Both the position numbers and the translations under genes were made by a program. Below the pieces are notes generated by a model. It was not told where the DNA came from. It ran no database searches and saw only the letters and a list, made by a program, of their open reading frames with translations. Shown one piece after another: positions 26,082 through 33,526 of a DNA stretch of 64,000 nt (position 1 is its first letter; every line of letters begins with the position of its first letter). Source of the stretch: Caulobacter mirabilis (GTDB lineage Bacteria; Pseudomonadota; Alphaproteobacteria; Caulobacterales; Caulobacteraceae); the NCBI RefSeq assembly GCF_002749615.1, contig NZ_CP024201.1:1116001-1180000 (forward strand). The letters are read 5' to 3'.

Positions 26082-26816
26082 ATGCCGCAATCCGCTTTGT
26101 CCACTGATGGCGCTCTGGTCCTGTTCTCGGGCGGCCAGGACTCGACGGCCTGCCTGGCCTGGGCGCTCGCCCGCTATGACCGGGTCGAGACCGTCGGCTT
26201 CGACTATGGCCAACGTCACATTGTCGAGATGACGGCGCGACAGGATGTCCGAGGGGCCGTTTCGGCCCGATTTCCCGATTGGGCCGCGCGACTGGGAGAG
26301 GATCATGTCCTCGACATCCGCGGTTTCGGCGCCGTGGCCGAGTCGGCCCTGACGGCGGATCGGGCCATCGAGATGACCGAGCGCGGCCTGCCCTCGACCT
26401 TCGTTCCGGGCCGCAACCTGGTGTTCCTGACCTACGCCGCCGCCCTGGCCGACCGTCGCGGCCTGAAAGCGCTCGTCGGCGGCATGTGCGAGACCGACTT
26501 CTCCGGCTATCCCGATTGCCGGCGCGATACGCTGGACGCGCTGGAGACGGCGCTGAACCTGGGCATGGATCGGGACTTTCGCATCGAGACCCCGTTGATG
26601 CGCCTGACCAAGGCGCAGACCTGGGCCCTGGCCAAGGGCCTGGGCGGCGAGACGCTCGTCGAGCTCACGGTGGCCGACAGCCACACCTGCTATCGCGGCG
26701 AGCGCGGCGCGCGCCACGCCTGGGGCCACGGTTGCGGCGAATGCCCGGCCTGCGACCTGCGCGCCGCCGGGTGGAGCGCCTGGGTCGCCGAAGGGCGGCC
26801 GGCGCTGACCGCATGA
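26082..26816 (+). CDS. queC: 7-cyano-7-deazaguanine synthase
   Basis: A 244-residue ATP-dependent enzyme that turns 7-carboxy-7-deazaguanine and ammonia into preQ0, the precursor of queuosine. The ATP-pyrophosphatase loop Ser-Gly-Gly-Gln-Asp-Ser is at residues 17-22. Phe-Asp-Tyr-Gly-Gln-Arg-His and Pro-Gly-Arg-Asn are typical QueC blocks, and the C-terminal cysteines (Cys-Tyr-Arg-Gly and Gly-Cys-Gly-Glu-Cys-Pro-Ala-Cys) form the zinc site. ATG 26082 aligns with the family N-terminus. It shares an ATGA overlap with queE, the first of three genes in the order C-E-D. Confidence 0.96.
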   Translation: MPQSALSTDGALVLFSGGQDSTACLAWALARYDRVETVGFDYGQRHIVEMTARQDVRGAVSARFPDWAARLGEDHVLDIRGFGAVAESALTADRAIEMTERGLPSTFVPGRNLVFLTYAAALADRRGLKALVGGMCETDFSGYPDCRRDTLDALETALNLGMDRDFRIETPLMRLTKAQTWALAKGLGGETLVELTVADSHTCYRGERGARHAWGHGCGECPACDLRAAGWSAWVAEGRPALTA

Positions 26817-27445
26817 CCTACAGCGTCAAGGAGATCTTCCTCACCCTGCAGGGCGAGGGCGGCCAGGCGGGCAAGGCGGCGGTGTTCTGCCGGTTCGCCG
26901 GCTGCAACCTGTGGACCGGCCGAGAGCAGGACCGGGCCAAGGCGGTCTGCACCTTCTGCGACACCGACTTCGTCGGCGTTGACGGGGAGGGGGGCGGCAA
27001 GTTCGCGACGCCGGAGGCGCTGGCCGCCGCGGTCGACGCCGCCTGGACCGGCCCGCAGAGCGACAAGCTGGTGGTCTGCACCGGCGGCGAGCCGCTGCTG
27101 CAGCTGGATCCGCCGCTGATCGAGGCGCTGCATGCGCGTGGGTTCATGATCGCGGTCGAGACCAACGGCACCATCAAGGCGCCGCCGGGCATCGACTGGA
27201 TCTGCGTCAGCCCCAAGGCCGACGCCGAGGTGGTGCAGACCTCGGGCCAGGAGCTGAAGCTGGTCTATCCCCAGCGGGGCGTGGATCCGGAGCGGTTCGC
27301 GGGCCTGGATTTCGAGCGGTTCTTCCTGCAGCCGATGGACAACACCGCGCGCCAAGAGAACACGACGGCGGCGGTCGCCTATTGCCTTTCCCACCCCCGT
27401 TGGCGTTTAAGCGTACAGACGCACAAATATCTGGGCCTGCCCTGA
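26813..27445 (+). CDS. queE: 7-carboxy-7-deazaguanine synthase (radical SAM)
   Basis: A 210-residue radical SAM enzyme that rearranges 6-carboxy-tetrahydropterin to 7-carboxy-7-deazaguanine. The cluster ligands have the QueE-specific spacing Cys31-x14-Cys46-x2-Cys49 rather than the usual Cys-x3-Cys-x2-Cys. The Gly-Glu-Gly near residue 14-16 and the Thr-Gly-Gly-Glu-Pro-Leu SAM-binding block are present. It starts within the stop of queC (4-bp overlap), so the two are translationally coupled, and it precedes queD by 68 bp. Confidence 0.96.
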   Translation: MTYSVKEIFLTLQGEGGQAGKAAVFCRFAGCNLWTGREQDRAKAVCTFCDTDFVGVDGEGGGKFATPEALAAAVDAAWTGPQSDKLVVCTGGEPLLQLDPPLIEALHARGFMIAVETNGTIKAPPGIDWICVSPKADAEVVQTSGQELKLVYPQRGVDPERFAGLDFERFFLQPMDNTARQENTTAAVAYCLSHPRWRLSVQTHKYLGLP

Positions 27446-27513
27446 CGGATAAGGATCGCGGCGCCGAGCGGCGCGACCCGAAGCCTCCCAGGTCCACCAG
27501 CAAGTTTCGAGAC

Positions 27514-27882
27514 ATGACCGAACCCATCTTCGAGATCACGAAGACGGCGACATTCGACGCCGCGCACTACATCGAGCAGGGCCCCGGCGACCATCGCTAC
27601 CGGCGGCTGCACGGCCATTCGTTCAGCGTCGAGGCCAGCGTCCGCGGCCCGGCGCAGCCGGCCGGCTGGGTCGCCGACCTGGACGAACTGGACAAGGCGC
27701 TGAAAGCGGTCGCCGAGGAGCTGGACCACGGCCTGCTGAATGACCGCGAGGGGCTGGAAGTCCCGACGCTGGAGCGGATCTGCCTCTATTTCGCCGATCG
27801 CCTGCGTCCGACCTTCCCCGGCCTGTCGCGGATCGTCGTCTCGCGCCCGACCATCGGCGAGCGCTGCGCTCTGGCGCTGTGA
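27514..27882 (+). CDS. queD: 6-carboxytetrahydropterin synthase family protein, QueD-like
   Basis: A 122-residue member of the 6-pyruvoyl-tetrahydropterin synthase family, expected to convert dihydroneopterin triphosphate to 6-carboxy-tetrahydropterin. The zinc ligands are clear: His18 in Phe-Asp-Ala-Ala-His, and His33 and His35 in Leu-His-Gly-His-Ser-Phe. The Asp-His pair in Glu-Leu-Asp-His-Gly-Leu-Leu-Asn and a Thr-Leu-Glu block also match. The position that carries the catalytic Cys in E. coli QueD (Cys-x3-His-Gly-His) is Tyr29 here. Its place at the end of queC-queE argues that it is still the queuosine enzyme. ATG 27514 fits the family start. Confidence 0.92.
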   Translation: MTEPIFEITKTATFDAAHYIEQGPGDHRYRRLHGHSFSVEASVRGPAQPAGWVADLDELDKALKAVAEELDHGLLNDREGLEVPTLERICLYFADRLRPTFPGLSRIVVSRPTIGERCALAL

Positions 27883-27889
27883 GAAACGA

Positions 27890-27969
27890 GGGGACATGCT
27901 CCCGCAGGGGGCGTGTCGCCGTTTGACCTGTGTTCAGGGGACACGCACCGCTTCGCGGAGCATGTCCCC
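27890..27969. repeat. Intergenic palindromic repeat, family A (copy 2)
   Basis: GGGGACATGCTCCCGCAGGGGGCGTGTC and GGGGACACGCACC...GGAGCATGTCCCC form a long imperfect inverted repeat 8 bp after queD. The arms are nearly identical to those at 3764-3837; the loops differ. It could also end queCED transcription. Confidence 0.75.
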
Positions 27970-27972
27970 GGT

Positions 27973-28083
27973 TCGTTGCGTCCTTCGAGACGCTCGCTCC
28001 TCAGTATGACGAGCTCAGCAGTGCAACTGAATTCGTCATGGTGAGGAGCCGGCCCTCAGGCCGGCGTCTCGAACCACGCAACG
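27973..28083. repeat. Intergenic inverted repeat, family B (copy 1)
   Basis: CGTTGCGTCCTTCGAGACGC at the left and GCGTCTCGAACCACGCAACG at the right are imperfect reverse complements about 70 bp apart; internal GAGGAGC and TCGTCATGGTGAGGAGC strings complete it. A relative with the same TCGTCATGGTGAGG core and CGTCTCGAACCACGC end lies at 58833-58937. Confidence 0.7.
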
Positions 28084-28084
28084 C

Positions 28085-28312
28085 TTACTCCTCGCAGTCC
28101 TTCTTCTTCTTTTTCTTGCCGTCGCACTTGTCCCCGTCGGGGATAGCGGCGCCGACGACCGCGCCGCCGACCTTGGCCGTGGTTCCGACGGCCGCGCCGG
28201 TGACGCCGACGGCCGTGCCGACCACCGCGCCAGCGGCGGCGGCCAGGCAGCCCTGCAGGGCGGGCGCGACGCCGATCAGCGCCGTCAGCGCGATCACGCG
28301 ACGAATGTTCAT
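28085..28312 (-). CDS. Small glycine/alanine-rich lipoprotein
   Basis: A 75-residue protein. The signal ends in a lipobox Leu-Gln-Gly-Cys22, so the mature part is a lipid-anchored 54-residue peptide. It is low in complexity: an Ala/Gly/Val-rich stretch resembling a glycine-zipper segment (residues 23-56) and a Lys6 run in an acidic/basic tail (Asp-Lys-Cys-Asp-Gly then Lys, then Asp-Cys-Glu-Glu). Such zipper lipoproteins are common in alphaproteobacterial envelopes. A GGGGA lies ahead of the ATG. Its role is unknown. Confidence 0.72.
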   Translation of the reverse strand: MNIRRVIALTALIGVAPALQGCLAAAAGAVVGTAVGVTGAAVGTTAKVGGAVVGAAIPDGDKCDGKKKKKKDCEE

Positions 28313-28371
28313 CTGAAGGTCCCCGTTCCGATCGGCGCAGGGTGAGCCCGGAAACGGGCGAAGGGAAGGCG

Positions 28372-28890
28372 CTATTCGCCGCGCGGCGGCATGCCCGGAT
28401 CTCCGGCCCGGCGCCAGGGGCCGATATGGTCGGGGTCGACCCGCCGCCGCCGGTCCGGCCCGAAGTAGTCGTCGGTGCGGATGAACGGGCGGGCGTTGTC
28501 GATGATCTCGCCGATCCGCTCCAGCACGCCGCGCGGGGTGACCGGCTTGGCCAGGAACTCGTTGACCCCGGCGTCGCGGGCCTCCTCGACGCGCCGCTGG
28601 GTCGAGTGGCCGGTGACCATGATGATCGGGCACATCGGGTTGGGGCTCTCGGGCGAGAGCCGCACGAGGCGCACGAAGTCGATGCCGTCCAGCGGCTGCA
28701 TGGCCAGGTCGGTGATGATGATGTCGATGTCGTGGTCGCGCAGCGCCTGCAGAGCCTCGGCCCCGTCGTTCGCTTCCAGGACCCGGCGGATGCCGATCGC
28801 GCGCAGGATTTCGATCAGCAGGATCCGCATGTGCTGGTTGTCGTCGACCAGCAGGATCTTCAGGGACTCGAACTGCACGGGGCCCCGCAC
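28372..28890 (-). CDS. Single-domain response regulator with a short C-terminal tail
   Basis: A 172-residue receiver protein. The phospho-acceptor Asp lies in Ile-Ile-Ile-Thr-Asp-Leu-Ala-Met; the acidic pair (Val-Asp-Asp) near residue 16 and the Lys-Pro-Val near residue 117 complete the site. There is no DNA-binding domain. The tail ends in a basic Gly-Pro-Asp-Arg-Arg-Arg-Arg cluster seen in alphaproteobacterial CheY-like regulators that act by protein contact. The start is probably GTG 28890 or the in-frame GTG 28878; both are close to a GGAG at 28892-28895. The upstream pirin terminator separates it from the neighbour. Confidence 0.85.
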   Translation of the reverse strand: MRGPVQFESLKILLVDDNQHMRILLIEILRAIGIRRVLEANDGAEALQALRDHDIDIIITDLAMQPLDGIDFVRLVRLSPESPNPMCPIIMVTGHSTQRRVEEARDAGVNEFLAKPVTPRGVLERIGEIIDNARPFIRTDDYFGPDRRRRVDPDHIGPWRRAGDPGMPPRGE

Positions 28891-28896
28891 TCCAGG

Positions 28897-28928
28897 AAAA
28901 AAGGGGCCGGCGATACGCGCCGACCCCT
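28897..28928 (-). terminator. Intrinsic terminator of the second pirin gene
   Basis: On the minus strand the stem GGGGTCGGCG...CGCCGGCCCC (one G-T pair) is followed by TTTTTT, between the pirin gene and the response regulator. Confidence 0.82.
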
Positions 28929-28987
28929 GATCATGGCCTGGAAGTCTAAACTGCCGGTCAACCTAGAATGAGCAGCCGGCCGGCCGG

Positions 28988-29683
28988 TCAGAGCGAGTCG
29001 ACCAGAACCAGTTCGGCGTCGGCCGACGCCTTGATGGTCAGCAGAGGCTCGTCCCGGATGGCCGCGCCGTCGCGGGCGCTCAGCTTGACGCCGTTGACCT
29101 CGACCTCGCCTGTGGCGGCCACCAGATAGGCATGGCGCCCTTCACCCAGCGCGTAGGTGGTTTCCTCGCCGGTCTTCAGCGTCGCGCCGAGCACGCGGGC
29201 CTCGGTCCGGATCGGCAGGGCGCCTTCATCGCCGAGGCCGCTGGCCAGGGCCACGAACTTCCCGGAGCGGTCGCCCTTGGGGAAGGGCTTGGCGCCCCAG
29301 GCCGGCGCGCCGCCACGCTGAGTCGGCTGGATCCACAGCTGGAAGATCCGGGTCGTCTCGTCCTCGAGATTGTACTCGGCGTGGCGGATGCCGGAGCCGG
29401 CGCTCATCACCTGGACGTCGCCCGCCTCGGTCCGGCCCTGGTTGCCAAGGCTGTCCTGGTGGGTGATCGCTCCGGAGCGGACATAGGTGATGATCTCCAT
29501 GTCCGCGTGAGGGTGGGGCGGGAAGCCCGACTTCGGCGCGATCTCGTCGTCGTTCCAGACGCGTAGCGCGCCCCAGCCCATCCGGTCCGGATCGTACCAG
29601 TTGGCGAAGCTGAAGTGGTGACGGGCGTTGAGCCAGCCGTGGTCCGCGTGGCCGAGCGCCTCGAAGGGTCTACGATCAATCAT
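28988..29683 (-). CDS. Pirin family protein (YhaK-like, short form)
   Basis: A 231-residue bicupin of the YhaK/quercetin-dioxygenase-like branch. The metal site is seen as His-Pro-His-Ala-Asp-Met-Glu near residue 57, Thr-His further on and Glu near residue 100, after the block Ala-Asn-Trp-Tyr-Asp-Pro. The C-terminal cupin is short. Substrate and role are unknown; members have weak quercetin-2,3-dioxygenase activity or act as redox sensors. It is divergent from the DUF1579-like gene with 152 bp between the starts and ends in a strong terminator. It is not a close copy of the pirin at 4968-5861. Confidence 0.9.
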   Translation of the reverse strand: MIDRRPFEALGHADHGWLNARHHFSFANWYDPDRMGWGALRVWNDDEIAPKSGFPPHPHADMEIITYVRSGAITHQDSLGNQGRTEAGDVQVMSAGSGIRHAEYNLEDETTRIFQLWIQPTQRGGAPAWGAKPFPKGDRSGKFVALASGLGDEGALPIRTEARVLGATLKTGEETTYALGEGRHAYLVAATGEVEVNGVKLSARDGAAIRDEPLLTIKASADAELVLVDSL

Positions 29684-29835
29684 GGGGTGTCTCCCTTTCG
29701 AGAGAAGAGATGGGGAGTGATCCTATAATTGCAACTGATCCGGTTTCAGATCGGCCAAGGCCCCATCCTGCGCCCTGCTGACACGAACTGACAGTCGACG
29801 CCCGTATCAAAGCTGCGCGAGCTTGGGAGACGCAC

Positions 29836-30324
29836 ATGTACGACATGCCGGACATCCGTGACGGCCGGACCGATTTCGACTTCTTCATCGGCGACTGGAC
29901 CGTCCTGCATCGGCGGCTGAAGGCGCGCCTGGCCGGCAGCACGGACTGGGTCGAGTTCGGCGGCGTCTGCGAGACCCGCAAGATCCTGTCGGGGCAGGGC
30001 AACATGGACGACAACGTCCTGGACCTGCCGGAAGGGCGCTACGCCGCGGTGACCACGCGGCTGTTCGATCCGCAGACCCAGCTCTGGTCGATCTACTGGA
30101 TCGACGCCCGCAACCCCGGGATCGATCCGCCGGTGCATGGCCGGTTCGAGAACGGCGTCGGAACCTTCTACGGCGACGACGTCTTCGAGGGGCGTCCGAT
30201 CCGGGTCCGGTTCACCTGGTCCGACGTCACGCCGGCCAGCGCCCGCTGGTCCCAGGCCTTCTCCGACGACGCCGGCGAGACCTGGGAGACCAACTGGACG
30301 ATGGATTTCACGCGCGTTCGCTAG
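29836..30324 (+). CDS. DUF1579-like hypothetical protein
   Basis: A 162-residue soluble protein with no signal peptide. The N-terminal Phe-Asp-Phe-Phe-Ile-Gly-Asp-Trp-Thr-Val pattern and the later Tyr-Trp-Ile-Asp and Gly-Asp-Asp strands belong to the DUF1579-type family of lipocalin-like beta-barrels, whose activity is not established. The ATG at 29836 has weak upstream purines. It converges on aroC, with a large palindrome between the stops. Confidence 0.75.
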   Translation: MYDMPDIRDGRTDFDFFIGDWTVLHRRLKARLAGSTDWVEFGGVCETRKILSGQGNMDDNVLDLPEGRYAAVTTRLFDPQTQLWSIYWIDARNPGIDPPVHGRFENGVGTFYGDDVFEGRPIRVRFTWSDVTPASARWSQAFSDDAGETWETNWTMDFTRVR

Positions 30325-30337
30325 ATTCAGGAGCTTA

Positions 30338-30384
30338 GAGCGCGTCGGGCGCCTTAGGCGCTGACACCTAAGGCTGACGCGCTC
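30338..30384. repeat. Palindrome between convergent genes, overlapping the aroC end
   Basis: GAGCGCGTC (30338-30346) and GACGCGCTC (30376-30384) are perfect arms, with a second stem GCCTTAGG / CCTAAGGC inside. It would fold as a cruciform or bidirectional hairpin. The last codons of aroC lie inside the right arm. Confidence 0.7.
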
Positions 30385-31491
30385 CAGATCCCGGCCGGAA
30401 AGCGCCGCCGCCGGTCTGGCCGCGGTGGCGCAGGAAGGCGTCGGCCAGCACGCAGGCGGTCATCGCCTCGACCACCGGCACCGCGCGGATGCCGACGCAG
30501 GGGTCATGGCGGCCCTTGGTCCGCAGCTCGATCTCCCGGCCGTCCTCGTCGACCGTCTCGCGCGGGGTCAGAATCGAGGAGGTCGGCTTGAAGGCCACGC
30601 GGGCGACGACCGGCTGGCCCGAGGACATGCCGCCCAGGATGCCGCCGGCTTTGTTCGACAGGAAGATCGGGCCGTCGTTGCCCATCCGGATCTGGTCGGC
30701 GTTCTCTTCGCCGGTCAGCTCGGCGGACTCGAAGCCGGCGCCGATCTCCACGCCCTTGGCGGCGTTGATCGACATCAGCGCCGCGGCCAGTTCGGCGTCG
30801 AGCTTGCCGTAGAGCGGCGCGCCCCAGCCCGCCGGCACGCCGACGGCCTCGACCTCGACCACGGCGCCGGTCGAGGAGCCGGCCTTGCGGATCTTCTCCA
30901 GGTGTTCTTCCCAGACCGGCACGATCCCGGCGTCGGGCGACCAGTAGGGATTGTTCGTGGCCTCGTCCCAGTCCCAGCGCGAGCGGTCGACCTTGTGCGG
31001 CCCGATCTGGACCAGGGCGCCGCGTACGGTCACGCCCTCGATCACCTTGCGCGCCACGGCCCCCGCGGCGACCCGCGCGGCTGTCTCGCGCGCGGACGAG
31101 CGGCCGCCCCCCGGTAGTCGCGCACGCCGTACTTGGCGAAATAGGGCCAGTCGGCATGGCCGGGACGGAAGGCGCGGGCGATCTCGGAATAGTCCTTGGA
31201 GCGCTGGTCGACGTTCTCGATCATCAGCGAGATCGGCGTGCCGGTGGTGACCTGACCGTCCGTCCGGTCGTCGCCGAATACGCCCGACAGGATGCGGACC
31301 GCGTCCGGCTCCTGGCGCTGGGTGACGAACTTGCCCTGGCCCGGCCGGCGTTTGTCGAGCCAGACCTGGATATCCTCGGCCGTCAGCCTCAGCCCCGGCG
31401 GGCAGCCGTCGACGACGCAGCCGAGGGCGGGCCCATGGCTTTCGCCCCAGGTGGTGACGCGGAAGAGATGGCCGAAGCTGTTGTGTGACAT
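30368..31491 (-). pseudogene. aroC: Chorismate synthase, frameshifted in this sequence (probable sequence error)
   Basis: Chorismate synthase removes phosphate from 5-enolpyruvylshikimate 3-phosphate with reduced flavin, the last shared step to aromatic amino acids. The first 130 codons (from 31491) read Met-Ser-His-Asn-Ser-Phe-Gly ... Gly-Glu-Ser-His-Gly and Arg-Pro-Gly-His-Ala-Asp; the remainder, in another frame, has the family blocks Ile-Gly-Gly-Met-Ser-Ser-Gly-Gln-Pro and Arg-His-Asp-Pro-Cys-Val. The frames meet at the C6 run 31107-31112, inside the expected [12 protein letters not shown] motif; a seventh base restores a 374-residue protein. The enzyme is normally essential for prototrophs, so a base-call error is far likelier than a true pseudogene. 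Confidence 0.92.
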
Positions 31492-31531
31492 GACGCGGGC
31501 CTTCTAGCCGATACCGGGGCCGGTCACAAAG

Positions 31532-32215
31532 TCAGGCCGCCCAGGCGGCCGCGAAACGGCGCAGCAGCAGGCGAACCGGGCTTTCGACGACGACGTCCCG
31601 GGGGACCAGCCGGATGAACAGGTCGCCCTGCCGGCGCTCTTCGGTCGCGGGCAGGCCGTCGCCGGGCAGGCGGGCCAGGCCGCGCGCGGCGGTCTTGCGG
31701 TTGATCCAGAAGCAGCGTCGGCCCCAGGGCGTATCCACCGCCAGCCGTCCGCCGTCGACCAGCACCGCCGCGTCCACTGTGTGATTGATCCAGAGGTCGT
31801 CGCCGCGAACGGTCACGCCCTCATCACGGATCGTCAGTTCGAGCCGCTCGCCCTCGACCTCGACGACCTGGCCGATACGGGCGCCGGGGTCGATCCGCAG
31901 GGATAGGCGACGGCCATCGGCGGTCATGGCTTCGGCCACGCCGCCGATCAGGGCCGTCCGGACGTCGATCACCGCCTCGGTCAGGCGCGGACGGGCGAGC
32001 GTGGGCCGCTGGGCGAGGGGCGAGGGCGCCGGCGCCTCGTGCTGCAGCAGGCGGTAGGCCTCGACGATGGCCTGCAGCCGCCGGGCGTCGCCGCCTCGGT
32101 CGGGATGGGCGCGCTTGACCGCCTGACGAAAGGCGCGGGCGACGGCTTCGCCCTCGGCGCCGGGCGTCAGGCCCAGAACCGCCAGCGCCGCCTTCCTGTC
32201 GAGGACCCCGCTCAT
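31532..32215 (-). CDS. J-domain (DnaJ-like) protein
   Basis: A 227-residue protein. The N-terminal J domain (about residues 5-60) holds the His-Pro-Asp tripeptide in Ala-His-Pro-Asp-Arg-Gly-Gly, so it can stimulate an Hsp70 ATPase. The rest is a beta-rich domain with similarity to the substrate-binding region of DnaJ/CbpA proteins (Gly-x-Arg-Ile-Gly-Gln-Val near residue 115), lacking zinc fingers and a Gly/Phe linker. I start at ATG 32215; an in-frame start further up has no ribosome site. It probably serves a specific client or complex. It is 40 bp after aroC on the same strand. Confidence 0.82.
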   Translation of the reverse strand: MSGVLDRKAALAVLGLTPGAEGEAVARAFRQAVKRAHPDRGGDARRLQAIVEAYRLLQHEAPAPSPLAQRPTLARPRLTEAVIDVRTALIGGVAEAMTADGRRLSLRIDPGARIGQVVEVEGERLELTIRDEGVTVRGDDLWINHTVDAAVLVDGGRLAVDTPWGRRCFWINRKTAARGLARLPGDGLPATEERRQGDLFIRLVPRDVVVESPVRLLLRRFAAAWAA

Positions 32216-32263
32216 GGGCCGCAATCTGGGCAAACAGGGTCAACGCCGGGTTAAGCCTGTCGG

Positions 32264-33376
32264 TCAGTGTCGCCCCATATCCATGACCAGCCGCACTAGC
32301 GCCGCCTGCCGTCGGACGCCGGTCTTGCCGAAGATGCTGGTCAGGTGCGAGCGGGCCGTGGCCACGGTGATCCCCAGCCGCGCGGCCGCCGCCTGCCGTC
32401 CCTCGCCGCGGGCGATCTCCAGTGCGAACTCGGCCTCGGCCGGGGTGAGGCGGAAGCGTTCGCGCAGCTGCGTGCGGCGGGCGCCCCGCCCCGCTTCGGC
32501 GCGGTCGATCAGAATCATGGTGGCCGGCGCGCGCTTGGGGGTCCCGAGGCGCGTCTCATGGGCGGTCTCGAGCCTCGCCACGGTGATCTCCAGCCGTTCG
32601 TCCCCGAGGTCGACCTCGAAGGAGCCGTCCAGCGGCGTCGTCGCCAACGCCGTCCGGTCGACCCGGCGAGCCAGCGCGCGGGCGAGGACGGGATCGGCGG
32701 CGTCGAGCCGGCCGCCGGACAGCCGCAGACCCCGGGGGTGGTCGAACAGCGGCTCCGCGGCGGCGTTGGCGAACAGGATCCGACCGGCCTCGTCGAGCAG
32801 GATCACCGACCGGCCCAGTCCGTCGAGCGCGGCCATCGCCCCGGCGGCGCGCAGATCGAGCTCGCCGAACCGGCGACGAACGTCGAGCGCGGTCTGCAGG
32901 TGCGGGGCCAGGGCCTGCAGGGCGGCGACGTCCTCTTCGGCGTAGTCTTCATCGCCGAGGCGGCGGCCCGAGGTGATCCAGCCGTGGCGCGCCGTCGAGC
33001 GCAGCAGCGGGATCACGACGCCGTAGAAGGAGCCGCTGTGGCGGATGACTTCGTTGTAGAAGAGCGACCGTGAAAACTCGTCGTCAGGCAGTTGCGACGA
33101 GCTCCGCGTGACCTGGCCGAGAGGCAGGCGTAGGCGCCAGGCCGGCAGCAGTCCGCCCGCGATGGCGGCCTGGAACCGCGATACGCACTCCGCTTCGACC
33201 CTATGGCCGTGGATCGCCTCCACTCCCGGCCCGGAGGGATCGTGCAGCATGAAGAAGCCGTGCTCGCTGCCCGTCAGCGCGGCGATCGCCGGCAGCGCGG
33301 CGGACAGTCCCTCGGGGGAAAGCGTGGCGTCATGGGCCGAGCGCACCGCCGCGAGCAGGTCATCCAGACGTCCCAC
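32264..33376 (-). CDS. LuxR-type helix-turn-helix regulator with N-terminal sensor domains
   Basis: A 370-residue regulator. Residues about 300-365 form the FixJ/NarL-type HTH (Arg-Leu-Thr-Pro-Ala-Glu-Ala-Glu-Phe, then Ala-Arg-Ser-His-Leu-Thr-Ser-Ile-Phe-Gly-Lys-Thr). Residues about 170-290 look like a PAS domain (Leu-Leu-Asp-Glu-Ala-Gly-Arg-Ile-Leu-Phe-Ala-Asn) and the first 160 residues resemble a GAF-like sensor. The acyl-homoserine-lactone-binding signature of true LuxR receptors is not seen. It is divergent from the trimeric autotransporter, with a dyad between them, which makes it the natural candidate to control that adhesin. Confidence 0.85.
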   Translation of the reverse strand: MGRLDDLLAAVRSAHDATLSPEGLSAALPAIAALTGSEHGFFMLHDPSGPGVEAIHGHRVEAECVSRFQAAIAGGLLPAWRLRLPLGQVTRSSSQLPDDEFSRSLFYNEVIRHSGSFYGVVIPLLRSTARHGWITSGRRLGDEDYAEEDVAALQALAPHLQTALDVRRRFGELDLRAAGAMAALDGLGRSVILLDEAGRILFANAAAEPLFDHPRGLRLSGGRLDAADPVLARALARRVDRTALATTPLDGSFEVDLGDERLEITVARLETAHETRLGTPKRAPATMILIDRAEAGRGARRTQLRERFRLTPAEAEFALEIARGEGRQAAAARLGITVATARSHLTSIFGKTGVRRQAALVRLVMDMGRH

Positions 33377-33447
33377 GCGTCCGCCTCCCGTTCAGCCGTT
33401 CCCCCGCCCGAACCGCGGCAGGATGCCGCCAAGCGTATCGCGGATCA

Positions 33448-33467
33448 ACGTTCTCTAGAACGAACGT
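33448..33467. promoter_or_regulatory. Candidate operator between the LuxR-type regulator and the autotransporter
   Basis: ACGTTC (33448-33453) and GAACGT (33462-33467) are a perfect 6-bp dyad with an 8-bp spacer; an overlapping CGTTC-TCTA-GAACG dyad lies inside. It sits 60-79 bp before the adhesin start and 72-91 bp before the regulator start, the expected position of a shared operator. Confidence 0.4.
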
Positions 33468-33526
33468 CCGATGCGGCGGATCGCGACTGTCGCCACCCTC
33501 GCCCGCTCTTGGCTGAGGAGGCGACG

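Noticed and set aside
4968..29683. The two pirin genes as a recent duplication.
   Set aside because: They belong to different branches (full-length pirin and YhaK-like) with distinct motifs and lengths.
32264..33376. The LuxR-type regulator as receptor for the LuxI-type synthase.
   Set aside because: Its N-terminus looks GAF/PAS-like and lacks the lactone-binding residues; it is 20 kb away and faces an adhesin gene.
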